Shown here piece after piece: positions 8,446 to 15,898 of a stretch of DNA of 45,088 nucleotides. Every line of letters starts with the position of its first letter. The stretch's first letter is position 1. Origin of the DNA: Chromatiales bacterium. GTDB lineage: Bacteria > Pseudomonadota > Gammaproteobacteria > Steroidobacterales > GCA-2729495. A program made the position numbers and the translations under genes. The stretch covers positions 3,364,048-3,409,135 of the forward strand of contig CP070671.1 of assembly GCA_020351875.1 (NCBI GenBank), written 5' to 3'. A model generated the notes under the pieces. The model saw only the letters and a list, made by a program, of their open reading frames with translations, did not search any database and was not told the origin of the DNA.

Positions 8446-9468
8446 GTGCGCATCCATTTCATCCTGGAACCCGCGCCCGCGGACGAGTTCCTGGCTCTTG
8501 GCCGGCTGGCTGAAGAGCTGGGCTTCGACGCAGTGTGGACGGCCAACCACGCGTCGGCACCCGATCCGTTCCTCGCGTTTTCGTTGCTGGCGCGCGATTC
8601 GTCGCGGATCAGGCTCGGACCGGTCGCGGTGAGTCCCTACGAACTGCATCCACTGAAAATCGCCAACAGTCTCTTCACCCTGAACCAGTTTGCGGACGGG
8701 CGCGCCAACATCGTGATCGGCGGCGGCGGCGGCACGATGATTGCGATGCACCTGAAGTCGGGCCGCTACGTGATGCACGAACGCATGGTGCGCGGGGTCC
8801 GCGAATGCGTGGAATTCCTGAAGCAGGCCTCGGCCGAACGGCCGCTGGATTTTGCCGGCGAGGTCTTCCAGGTTGACGGCTATCACCCGACCTGGGCCAC
8901 GGCCGCCCCACCCCGCATCTATGTTGGCGCCACCAAGCCCCAGATGCTGCGCATGGCGGCCGGCGTCGCTGATGGTGTGATGTTCAGCGACCTGACGGAG
9001 GGCCGGCTGCACGAAACCTTTGCGACCCTGAACGCCGCGCTCACGGCAAACGAGCGTGCGCCCGGCTTTCACATCAACAACCTGTATGCCTGGCACGTCA
9101 AGACAGACCGTGACGCCGCAGCCGCAGAGGCCCGCCGCAAGCTCTGGGTGCGCGGCATGGTAGAACGCTGGTACATCGAGCCCTTCCTGGACGCGGCGGA
9201 TGTCGCGCAGGTGGAGAACAATATGGGCGGTATCATTCGTGCCTATCGCACCAACTCACCGGACATCGACGACCTGCCGCCGGCCCTGGTCCAGAAACTG
9301 GTTGACGAACTGACCTTCTGCGGCGACGACTCGGACCTGGACGGGCTCATCGAGCGGCTGCATGTGTTTGCCGCAGCCGGTGTCACGGAAATGGGCCTGC
9401 GGCTGTACGATGACCCGGCAGACTCGATGCGGCTGATTGCCGACGCGATCGGCTCCGAGTTGCGTTAG
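8446..9468 (+). CDS. Luciferase-like (LLM class) flavin-dependent oxidoreductase, copy 1
   Basis: 340 aa TIM-barrel flavoenzyme of the bacterial luciferase/F420-reductase superfamily. Seen: the opening LGRLAEELGFDAVWTANHAS, RIRLGPVAVSPYELHPLKIA, the GGGG glycine run near residue 87, RMVRGVRECVEFLKQ, and the flavin-binding YVGATKPQMLRMAAGVADGVM. GTG start 11 bp after the flavin-reductase fusion gene, so the two are very probably translated from one mRNA and work as a two-component monooxygenase. A same-subfamily paralogue lies at 32092-33177; both share a ...WAWHVKTDRD / ...WAWHIKKDRD segment and the C-terminal LRL(Y/F)DDP motif. Substrate unknown. An F420-dependent role cannot be excluded, but the neighbouring flavin reductase favours FMN. 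Confidence 0.88.
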   Translation: MRIHFILEPAPADEFLALGRLAEELGFDAVWTANHASAPDPFLAFSLLARDSSRIRLGPVAVSPYELHPLKIANSLFTLNQFADGRANIVIGGGGGTMIAMHLKSGRYVMHERMVRGVRECVEFLKQASAERPLDFAGEVFQVDGYHPTWATAAPPRIYVGATKPQMLRMAAGVADGVMFSDLTEGRLHETFATLNAALTANERAPGFHINNLYAWHVKTDRDAAAAEARRKLWVRGMVERWYIEPFLDAADVAQVENNMGGIIRAYRTNSPDIDDLPPALVQKLVDELTFCGDDSDLDGLIERLHVFAAAGVTEMGLRLYDDPADSMRLIADAIGSELR

Positions 9469-9493
9469 CGGAAACCACGAGGGGACGCCAGAA

Positions 9494-10693
9494 CTGAATA
9501 CGGATACGAAACGCCCTGCCCCAGTTGCGATAGTCGGGGCGGGCCCGGTGGGTTTGTGTGCAGCGCTGGAACTGAATCACCGCGGCATTCGGTGCGTGCT
9601 GCTGGAAAGCCAGCACGAACCCCCCACCGACCTGCGCGCCAGCACCTTCCATCCACCGACACTGGAGCTGCTCGACCACCTGGACCTGACGGCTACCCTG
9701 CTGGCCGACGGCCTGCGCGTACCGCAGTGGCAGGTTCGGCTGCACGCCACGCACGAGCGCGCAGTGTTCGACCTGGCAGTACTCGCCGATGACACGCCCT
9801 ACCCGTTCCGGCTGCAGTACGAACAGGCCGCGTTCTGCGCGCTGGGCTGGCAACGGGCAGCGGCCGCAGAGCACGTGGATTTCCGGACCGGCGTGGCGGT
9901 CGCGCAGGTCGACCAAGACGGCCAAGGCGTGCGCGTCACGGCCGCCGACGGCAGTTCGATCGAGGCGGACTGGGTCATTGCGGCCGACGGCGCATCGAGC
10001 CGCCTCCGGCAGCTATTCGCGCTGAACTTCGAAGGCCTGACTTACCCGGAAACCACCCTACTGGCCACCACGCGTTTTCCCTTCGAAGCGCACCTGCCAG
10101 GCCTGTCCTGGGTGAACTACGTGTGGGCGGACGATGGCACCTTTTCACTGCTGCGCGTGCCGGACCGCTGGCGCGTGAGTCTGTATCCTCGCGACGATGA
10201 GAGCGTAGAGCGGGCGCTGGAAGCAGAGCAGGTGCAGGCGCGGCTGCAGGAAATCGTGCCGAACGCGCAAGGTTATGAGGTGCTGGAGTGCCGGCCGTAC
10301 CGGATTCACCAGCGCATACTGGACTGCTACCGCCATGGGCGCGTGCTGTTTGCGGGTGATGCGGCCCATCTGAACAGTCCGAGCGGCGGCATGGGCATGA
10401 ATTGTGGCATCCACGACGCATTCAACCTGGTGGAGAAACTGGCCGTGGTACTGGACGGCGAGCCGGATGCCCTGCTCGATCGCTACGATCGCCAGCGCCG
10501 GCCCCTGGCCCGCGAAGAGATACTCGCGCAGGCCGACACGAACCGCCGGCGCATGCAACAGCGCGACCCGGCCTGGCGCCGCGCCGAGCTGGAACGGCTG
10601 CAGGGCATCGCGGCCGAGCCTTCGGCCGCACGCGAGTTCCTGCTAAGGTCATCCATGATTGCCGGCCTGCGCAAGGCGGCCGCCATAGACTGA
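9494..10693 (+). CDS. FAD-dependent aromatic-type monooxygenase (PheA/TfdB family), apparent CTG start
   Basis: About 400 aa group A flavoprotein hydroxylase. It has the N-terminal FAD site VAIVGAGPVGLCAALELNHRG, the DG motif ADWVIAADGASSRLR near residue 160, and the GD motif GRVLFAGDAAHLNSPSGGMG near residue 290. These enzymes hydroxylate phenolic rings with NAD(P)H and O2. The start is unusual. No ATG, GTG or TTG lies between the upstream stop at 9468 and the FAD motif. The only in-frame common start upstream is a TTG at 9437, inside the previous gene with no evident SD. A CTG at 9494 has GAGGGG at 9479-9484, 9 nt upstream, and is taken as the start. The next gene (aldehyde dehydrogenase) begins 10 bp after the stop. 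Substrate unknown. Confidence 0.85.
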   Translation: MNTDTKRPAPVAIVGAGPVGLCAALELNHRGIRCVLLESQHEPPTDLRASTFHPPTLELLDHLDLTATLLADGLRVPQWQVRLHATHERAVFDLAVLADDTPYPFRLQYEQAAFCALGWQRAAAAEHVDFRTGVAVAQVDQDGQGVRVTAADGSSIEADWVIAADGASSRLRQLFALNFEGLTYPETTLLATTRFPFEAHLPGLSWVNYVWADDGTFSLLRVPDRWRVSLYPRDDESVERALEAEQVQARLQEIVPNAQGYEVLECRPYRIHQRILDCYRHGRVLFAGDAAHLNSPSGGMGMNCGIHDAFNLVEKLAVVLDGEPDALLDRYDRQRRPLAREEILAQADTNRRRMQQRDPAWRRAELERLQGIAAEPSAAREFLLRSSMIAGLRKAAAID

Positions 10694-10703
10694 GAACCAC
10701 GGT

Positions 10704-12203
10704 ATGGAAGCACCAAACCTGGCCACCGCGATTCCGGATCGCATCGGCGCCTGGACCGACGGCCACTGGGTGGCGCCTGGCAGCCATGCCAACGATTTGC
10801 CGGTGATGAATCCAACGACCGGCCAGCGCATTGGCACCCTGGCCGAGGCCGATGCCGACGCGGTCGCGGCGGCGGTGGACGCCGCGCGACGTCGCTTCGC
10901 CGCAGGCGACTGGTCACGCGCCCCCGTCGACGCCCGCAAGGCCGTCCTGGTGAGAATCCGCGACCTGATGCGCGAACGCGCCGAAGAACTGGCGCAGCTG
11001 GAAACCCTCGGCACCGGCATTCCCATCACCCAGGCCCGTGGCCGGCATGTGCTGCGTGCCGCGATGAACTTCGAATTCTTCGCCGAGTTCATCAGCCAGA
11101 GTGCCGACCGGTTATACGACCAGAACCCGGACTACCTCACGCTGGTGCGTCACGAACCCGTGGGGGTAGCCGGACTGATCGCGCCCTGGAACGCCCCGCT
11201 GGCGCTCGCCACGATGAAGGTGGCCGGCGCCATCGCCTTCGGCAACAGCTGCGTATTGAAACCCTCGGAACTCACCCCGCTGCCATTCCTGCCGCTGATG
11301 GAAATCCTGCATGACGCCGGGCTGCCCGATGGCGTGGTGAACCTGGTCAACGGTCGCGGCCCGGTGACGGGCCAGGCCCTGGTGGCTCACCCCGACGTCG
11401 ATGTGGTGGCCTTTACCGGCGGCACGGCGACCGGCCGGCTGATCGGTGCCGCGGCCGGCAAGGGCCTGAAGCGCGTGGTCACCGAACTGGGCGGCAAGTC
11501 GGCCAACATCGTCTGCGCGGACGCCGACCTGGACCGCGCCGTCGACGCCGCGGTGCTGGCGGGCTTCTCCAATAACGGCCAGCAGTGCCTTGCCGGCACC
11601 CGTCTGCTCCTGCAGCGCACTATCGCCGATGAATTCCTGGACCGCTTTATCGCGCGCGTGCGCGCGTTGCGTGTCGGCCCGCCTGCCGAAACCAGCACGG
11701 AAATCGGGCCGTTGATCTCGGCTGGACAACTCGAGCGCGTCAGCGGCTATGCCAAGGTGGCCCGGGAAGAAGGTGCGGAGATTCTGACCGGCGGCGACCC
11801 GGCAGATCTGGGCGGCGGCTACTTTTTTCAGCCGACCGTCGTCCGGGCGCGCAGTAACGAACAACGCGTTTGCCGCGAGGAAATATTCGGGCCCTTTGTC
11901 TCGGTATTGGAGTTTGAAGACTTCGACGAAGCCCTGTCGATAGCGAACGACAGTGAGTTCGGCCTGGTCGCCTATGTGTGGACCGGCAGCCTCGCGCAAG
12001 CCATGCGCGCGGCGGATGAGCTGCGCACCGGTGTCGTGTGGATCAACACGCCGCTGTTCCGCGAACTGCGGGCCCCCTTTGGTGGCTTCAAGCACTCCGG
12101 TGTAGGCCGTGACGGCGGCGACTGGAGCCGGGGCCTGTTCACCGAAGCCAAGACCGTGTCCATACCCCGCCGCGACTTCGCCCTGGCGCGTCTCAGCAGC
12201 TAA
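10704..12203 (+). CDS. NAD(P)-dependent aldehyde dehydrogenase
   Basis: 499 aa, full-length ALDH superfamily member. Visible: the Rossmann block with the PWNAPLALA segment, KPSE at ~187-190, the catalytic base in VTELGGKSANIV (E261), the catalytic cysteine in NGQQCLAGTR (C295), and the EEIFGPFVSVLEFED segment. It oxidises an aldehyde to the carboxylic acid. It sits 10 bp after the FAD monooxygenase and 38 bp before the MFS transporter, so it most likely handles an aldehyde made by the oxygenases or the PQQ dehydrogenase of this locus. All catalytic residues are present. Similar to the betaine-/vanillin-type ALDH branch, but the substrate cannot be assigned. Confidence 0.92.
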   Translation: MEAPNLATAIPDRIGAWTDGHWVAPGSHANDLPVMNPTTGQRIGTLAEADADAVAAAVDAARRRFAAGDWSRAPVDARKAVLVRIRDLMRERAEELAQLETLGTGIPITQARGRHVLRAAMNFEFFAEFISQSADRLYDQNPDYLTLVRHEPVGVAGLIAPWNAPLALATMKVAGAIAFGNSCVLKPSELTPLPFLPLMEILHDAGLPDGVVNLVNGRGPVTGQALVAHPDVDVVAFTGGTATGRLIGAAAGKGLKRVVTELGGKSANIVCADADLDRAVDAAVLAGFSNNGQQCLAGTRLLLQRTIADEFLDRFIARVRALRVGPPAETSTEIGPLISAGQLERVSGYAKVAREEGAEILTGGDPADLGGGYFFQPTVVRARSNEQRVCREEIFGPFVSVLEFEDFDEALSIANDSEFGLVAYVWTGSLAQAMRAADELRTGVVWINTPLFRELRAPFGGFKHSGVGRDGGDWSRGLFTEAKTVSIPRRDFALARLSS

Positions 12204-12241
12204 CCCGCTTTGCCCAGTCTTTCACCGGAGCACAACATCTG

Positions 12242-13390
12242 ATGGCCACCGATAAACCCTCCACCATCGCCGCGGCGGTGGCCCTGAGCTGCATCGGCGT
12301 ATTCGGTCTGCTGCCGCAGCCGATCTTCCTGGGCGCGTTGCAGGACTATCTCGGCTTCAGCAGCCAGCAGGCCAGCCTGATTACGGCGTCCGAGGTCATT
12401 GGCGGCGCCCTGGCATCCATCCTTGCGGCTTTCTGGATCCGGCGAGTGAACTGGCGCCTCGCGGCGCTCGCCGGCATTGTCGTGGTCATCGGCGGCAACC
12501 TCGTCTCCTCCTTCGCCAGTTCCGAGTCGGCGCTGCTGGCGCTGCGGTTCCTCGTCGGCCTGCTCGGTGAAGGCACCTGCTTCGCAGTGGCGATTGCGAT
12601 GCTCAGCGAAACGCGTGACACAGACCGCAATTTCGCGTTCTCGATCGCGGCCCAGGTCGCCTTCGGTGTGGTCGCATTTGCCGCGTTGCCGTTCGCCGTC
12701 GCCCAGTGGAGCATCGCCGGCATCCTGGTCCCGCTGGCCATACTGGCAGGATTGATCGCACTGCTGCTCGCGTGGGTACCTGCCGGCAGCAGTCGCGATT
12801 TCACTGCCGGTGCCGCCGGCCCAGCCACGAGTCCATTGCCCGCGCTGGCGGCACTGGCCACGCTGCTGGTGTGGTGTATCGGGCTCGGCGGTATCTACGC
12901 GTTTGAAGAACGCATCGGGGTTGCAGCGGGGCTGGAACCCACCACCGTGGGCTCGGGACTGGCACTCGCCGTGGCCGTTGGATTTCTCGGTGCGCTGGCG
13001 GCCAGCTGGGTCGCCGATCGCTGGGGCCGCGTGCTGCCGGTGGCCGTCGCGCTGGGCGTGCAGGTCGGCGCCATCTGGCTGTTGCAGGGTGAAATGAGCT
13101 GGACCCGCTTCGCGCTGACGGCGAGCGTGTTTCATTTTTTCTGGAATTTCACCGGCCCTTACCTGATGGGCACCGTAGCGGGTAACGATGCCACCGGACG
13201 CATCGCGGTGCTGATGCCGGCGGCTCAGACTGGCGGTTTTGCCGTTGGCACTGCCTTTGCGGGCAACCTGATGACCGCTGACAGCCTGGCTGCGGCAAAC
13301 CTGGTTGGCGCGGCGGGCTGCGCGATCGCGTTGTTGATGTTCGTGCCCATCGCGTTGCGGATGCGCCAGGCCGCAGCGGCCGCGGGCTAG
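12242..13390 (+). CDS. MFS transporter
   Basis: 382 aa, very hydrophobic, with about 12 predicted membrane helices in two six-helix halves joined by a short polar loop around residues 175-195 (GSSRDFTAGAAGPATS). The first half includes the MFS-like segment ALLALRFLVGLLGEGTCFAV. The second carries a motif-A-like loop WVADRWGRVLP. It belongs in the inner membrane, probably as a proton-coupled importer or exporter. It is the last gene of the plus-strand catabolic run, 38 bp after the aldehyde dehydrogenase, which suggests it moves the substrate or a product of the pathway. It is followed by a regulatory gap and a LuxR-type regulator. Family call sure, direction and substrate unknown. Confidence 0.85.
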   Translation: MATDKPSTIAAAVALSCIGVFGLLPQPIFLGALQDYLGFSSQQASLITASEVIGGALASILAAFWIRRVNWRLAALAGIVVVIGGNLVSSFASSESALLALRFLVGLLGEGTCFAVAIAMLSETRDTDRNFAFSIAAQVAFGVVAFAALPFAVAQWSIAGILVPLAILAGLIALLLAWVPAGSSRDFTAGAAGPATSPLPALAALATLLVWCIGLGGIYAFEERIGVAAGLEPTTVGSGLALAVAVGFLGALAASWVADRWGRVLPVAVALGVQVGAIWLLQGEMSWTRFALTASVFHFFWNFTGPYLMGTVAGNDATGRIAVLMPAAQTGGFAVGTAFAGNLMTADSLAAANLVGAAGCAIALLMFVPIALRMRQAAAAAG

Positions 13391-13627
13391 GCGAAAAAAA
13401 AGCGCCGAGTCGGTTATTACATTCCGGTAAAGGGGATCCGGGACACCGACCGGCGCAGTGGGAAGATCTGGAGGATCAAGCACCCTTCATGCTTGGTTCC
13501 AAGTCTCCGTGAAAGCCGACAAGCTGACAATCCCATAAATGGGTGAAGTTTTTGTCATAATGCAGCAATGCGGCTGACCACTGCGCGGCGTGTCTCGCCG
13601 AAAAACTGCTAACCGATTGTTCTGCCG

Positions 13628-13658
13628 TATAATTGTATCTAATCTATTTGGATTAGAT
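13628..13658 (+). promoter_or_regulatory. Putative -10 box with adjacent 8-bp inverted-repeat operator upstream of the LuxR gene
   Basis: A consensus TATAAT lies at 13628-13633. Directly after it, ATCTAATC (13637-13644), a 6-nt spacer and GATTAGAT (13651-13658) form a perfect 22-bp dyad that would cover the transcription start. It is strikingly AT-rich against its surroundings. A dyad of this size fits a dimeric HTH regulator, possibly the LuxR protein encoded 88 bp downstream (autoregulation). No good -35 box was found at 16-18 bp. The rest of the 355-bp gap (13391-13627) holds only two short palindromes, CTTGGTTCCAAG at 13492-13503 and CCCATAAATGGG at 13532-13543. Confidence 0.5.
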
Positions 13659-13690
13659 TGCTAAGAATCCCGCTGATCGCGTGAAATATC

Positions 13691-13706
13691 TGGTCCAAGA
13701 GGACCA
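13691..13706 (+). promoter_or_regulatory. Hairpin TGGTCC-AAGA-GGACCA in the LuxR-gene leader
   Basis: A perfect 6-bp stem (13691-13696 with 13701-13706) with the tetraloop AAGA. The purine run AGAGG (13698-13702), which could act as SD for the ATG at 13708, lies in the loop and 3' arm, so folding would hide it. It may control translation of the short upstream ORF and, through it, the LuxR gene. There is no T-run, so it is not a terminator. Confidence 0.4.
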
Positions 13707-13707
13707 T

Positions 13708-13773
13708 ATGTTGCAAGACCTTAGGCGGAACGAGGCCGTTGAGAGATGCCCAGACGCGGGCTGCCTGATCTGA
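13708..13773 (+). CDS. Possible 21-aa leader peptide overlapping the LuxR start
   Basis: ATG at 13708, five bases after an AGAGG SD-like run, opens a 21-codon ORF ending with TGA at 13771-13773. It is in a different frame from the LuxR gene and overlaps its first 28 bases. The peptide (starting MLQDLRRNEAVERC) resembles nothing known. The position suggests a translational-coupling leader rather than a functional protein. It may equally be chance. Confidence 0.25.
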   Translation: MLQDLRRNEAVERCPDAGCLI

Positions 13774-14849
13774 TTGCATTAGCCTACGAGTCCGCCTGCG
13801 ACCCGGCGCAGCTCGAAGGCTTCGTTGAAGCAGCGGCCCGGTACTTTAGCGCCGACCGGGCGGCCTTCGCCGTATGGCCGCGCCGATCACCGGGGAACCT
13901 GCTGGCCTTGACCCATCGCCTGCCAGCCGCCGAGATCCAGGAATGGCTCATCGAGGGCGCTGAGCCCGGCACCCTGTTCGCGCGTCTGCAAACCGAAGAA
14001 CCCCTGACGACCTTCGATGCCGGCCCGCCACGTTCGGCAGACCCCGGCCAGCCAGCCGGCGCGGTGCTAGCCGTGGTGATCGACAGCGATGCGAACAACG
14101 TCTGTGCGCTGATCCTGATTCGGGATGCAGCCGGGCGGTTCAGCCAGGCCGACCATGACAGCCTGGAAGAGCTGGCCGGCTATACGCAACGGGCCATCCG
14201 CATCAACCAGCGCTTCGTGCGCCTGTTCGCAGACCATCGCGCAACACGGCGGCTGCTGGACTCGGCGCCGCGCGGCATCCTGCTGCTTGGCCAGCGCGGC
14301 CAGGCGACGTATATGAATGACGAGGCAAGGCGCATTTGCCAAAGCGACGACAGCATCAGCCTCGACGGCGACCAGCTGCGCCTCGCGGACGACGCAGCGA
14401 TGGCGGAAATGGAAGACTTCCTGGCGGAGGCGCGTGCGAGGAGTAGCAACGGGCAACCGCCGCCCAATACCGGCCTGAGAATCCGCCGGGCCAGCGACGC
14501 ACCTCCCTATCAACTGATTGCCTACGGGATGGCCTGCGATCCCCGCCAGGCGGCCCTGGACGAACACGAGAGCCTGGCCGTGGTAATGGTGCATGACCCT
14601 CAAGTTGCCCCGGTGCCCGATGAGCCGCTGCTGAAGACCTACTTCGACCTGACACCGGCCGAATCGCAACTGGTGCAAGCGTTGTGCGCAGGCCAGAGCC
14701 TGCCGGTAGCCGCCCGGGAAGCCTCGATCAGCGTCAATACCGCGCGCACACACCTGCGCAGCGTGTTTCAGAAAGTGGGCGTGCATTCGCAAGCCGCCCT
14801 GGTGCAGCGCGTGTCGCAAAGCCTGCACTTCGCCAGCCCGCTGGACTGA
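13746..14849 (+). CDS. LuxR-family transcriptional regulator with sensor-like N-terminal region
   Basis: 367 aa. The C-terminal ~60 residues (FDLTPAESQLVQALCAGQSL, then VAAREASISVNTARTHLRSV and FQKVGVHSQAALVQ) are a clear LuxR/GerE helix-turn-helix. The N-terminal part has two sensor-like segments: a GAF-like region (about 15-150) and a PAS-like region (about 165-285, containing GILLLGQRGQATYMNDEARR). No autoinducer-binding or receiver domain is recognisable. An in-frame TGA at 13740-13742 lies just before the ATG at 13746, which fixes the start. GAGG at 13732-13735 is 10 nt upstream. It stands directly downstream of the catabolic run and behind a leader with a strong dyad, so it is the likely local regulator; that link is inference. 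Confidence 0.87.
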   Translation: MPRRGLPDLIALAYESACDPAQLEGFVEAAARYFSADRAAFAVWPRRSPGNLLALTHRLPAAEIQEWLIEGAEPGTLFARLQTEEPLTTFDAGPPRSADPGQPAGAVLAVVIDSDANNVCALILIRDAAGRFSQADHDSLEELAGYTQRAIRINQRFVRLFADHRATRRLLDSAPRGILLLGQRGQATYMNDEARRICQSDDSISLDGDQLRLADDAAMAEMEDFLAEARARSSNGQPPPNTGLRIRRASDAPPYQLIAYGMACDPRQAALDEHESLAVVMVHDPQVAPVPDEPLLKTYFDLTPAESQLVQALCAGQSLPVAAREASISVNTARTHLRSVFQKVGVHSQAALVQRVSQSLHFASPLD

Positions 14850-14932
14850 GCTGCCCCTAAAGACCTGCGGCCGCCGGCCGATGACACACCTGAGGCGCTT
14901 TGGGCGCGCCGGAGTTCCGCCTGCCTGAAATC

Positions 14933-15895
14933 ATGACTACCGCACAGCAAACCTGGCGGCACGTGGCCTACGGCGTGCTCGAAGGCCGCGCAGACAATTA
15001 TCCGTGCAGCCGGCTGTTCAGCAACTTGCTGGTGGTGCTGATCGCAGCCAATGGCATTGCGGTGGTGCTCGAGTCCAACCTGGTGCTGCGCGAGAGCTAT
15101 CGTGAGTTCTTTGTTGCTTTCGAACTGTTCTCCGTCCTCATTTTCAGCGTCGAGTACATCGCGCGGCTGTGGGCGGCCACCGAGAAACCCAAATACGCCG
15201 GCCTGTCGCCGCTGCGCGCGCGCCTGCGCTACGCATTGTCACCGATGGCCCTGGTCGACCTGCTGGCGATTGCACCGTTCTACCTGGCGCTGTTGATACC
15301 GATCGACCTGCGTTACCTGCGCCTGTTCCGGCTGTTGCGGCTGCTGAAACTATCGCACTATTTCGATGGCCTGCACGTGTTCGGCACCGTGCTCCGCCGG
15401 GAAGCCGGCGCCATTGCCGGCGCGCTGATGATCATGATCGTGCTGATCGTCATTTCTGCGTGCCTGATGTTCAGCGTCGAGAACGCCGCGCGGCCCGGGC
15501 ATTTCGAGCGTATCGCCCAGGCGATCTGGTGGGCGGTGGTCACGCTAACCACGGTGGGCTACGGCGATATCACGCCAGTGACTTACGGCGGCAAGCTCCT
15601 GGCCATCGTGATCATGCTGCCGGGAGTTGGCAAGATGGCTCTGCCGGCGGGCATACTCGCCGCGCGTTTTTCGGAAGAACTCCAATCGTGCCGGGAAATG
15701 TTGCGAGGTCGCGTGCGCGATGCGCTGGAAGACGGGGTGCTGGACACGCTCGAACAGTCGGCGCTCGACGAACTGCGCGAAGAACTCGGCCTGAGTGACG
15801 ATGATCTGAAGCGGCAGGTCGCAACACAGCGGCGCGCGATGCAACGGCATAACTGTTGCCCGCACTGCGGGGAGTCTCTCAGCGACCCGGATTAA
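14933..15895 (+). CDS. Voltage-gated-type potassium channel with C-terminal cysteine cluster
   Basis: 320 aa six-helix channel. S1-S3 lie within residues ~28-125. An arginine-rich S4 (RYLRLFRLLRLLKL, ~127-140) follows, then S5, and a pore loop with the filter TVGYGD at 207-212, which specifies K+. S6 ends near 245. The cytoplasmic tail is acidic and helical (ALEDGVLDTLEQSALDELRE) and ends with CCPHCGESL at 308-316, a possible half zinc ribbon that could pair across subunits of the tetramer. The ATG at 14933 is chosen over an upstream TTG because the N-terminus then matches the family. It is convergent with the UbiA gene, 3 bp apart. Role: membrane potential or K+ homeostasis. Confidence 0.88.
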   Translation: MTTAQQTWRHVAYGVLEGRADNYPCSRLFSNLLVVLIAANGIAVVLESNLVLRESYREFFVAFELFSVLIFSVEYIARLWAATEKPKYAGLSPLRARLRYALSPMALVDLLAIAPFYLALLIPIDLRYLRLFRLLRLLKLSHYFDGLHVFGTVLRREAGAIAGALMIMIVLIVISACLMFSVENAARPGHFERIAQAIWWAVVTLTTVGYGDITPVTYGGKLLAIVIMLPGVGKMALPAGILAARFSEELQSCREMLRGRVRDALEDGVLDTLEQSALDELREELGLSDDDLKRQVATQRRAMQRHNCCPHCGESLSDPD

Positions 15896-15898
15896 GCG

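Noticed and set aside
13391..13420. Possible terminator after the MFS gene (GGCG, A-run, CGCC)
   Set aside because: The stem is only four bases and no T-run follows on the plus strand.
12200..13483. Minus-strand open frame (427 codons) opposite the MFS gene
   Set aside because: Low-complexity Arg/Gln/Glu/Asp sequence, antisense to a good 12-helix transporter.
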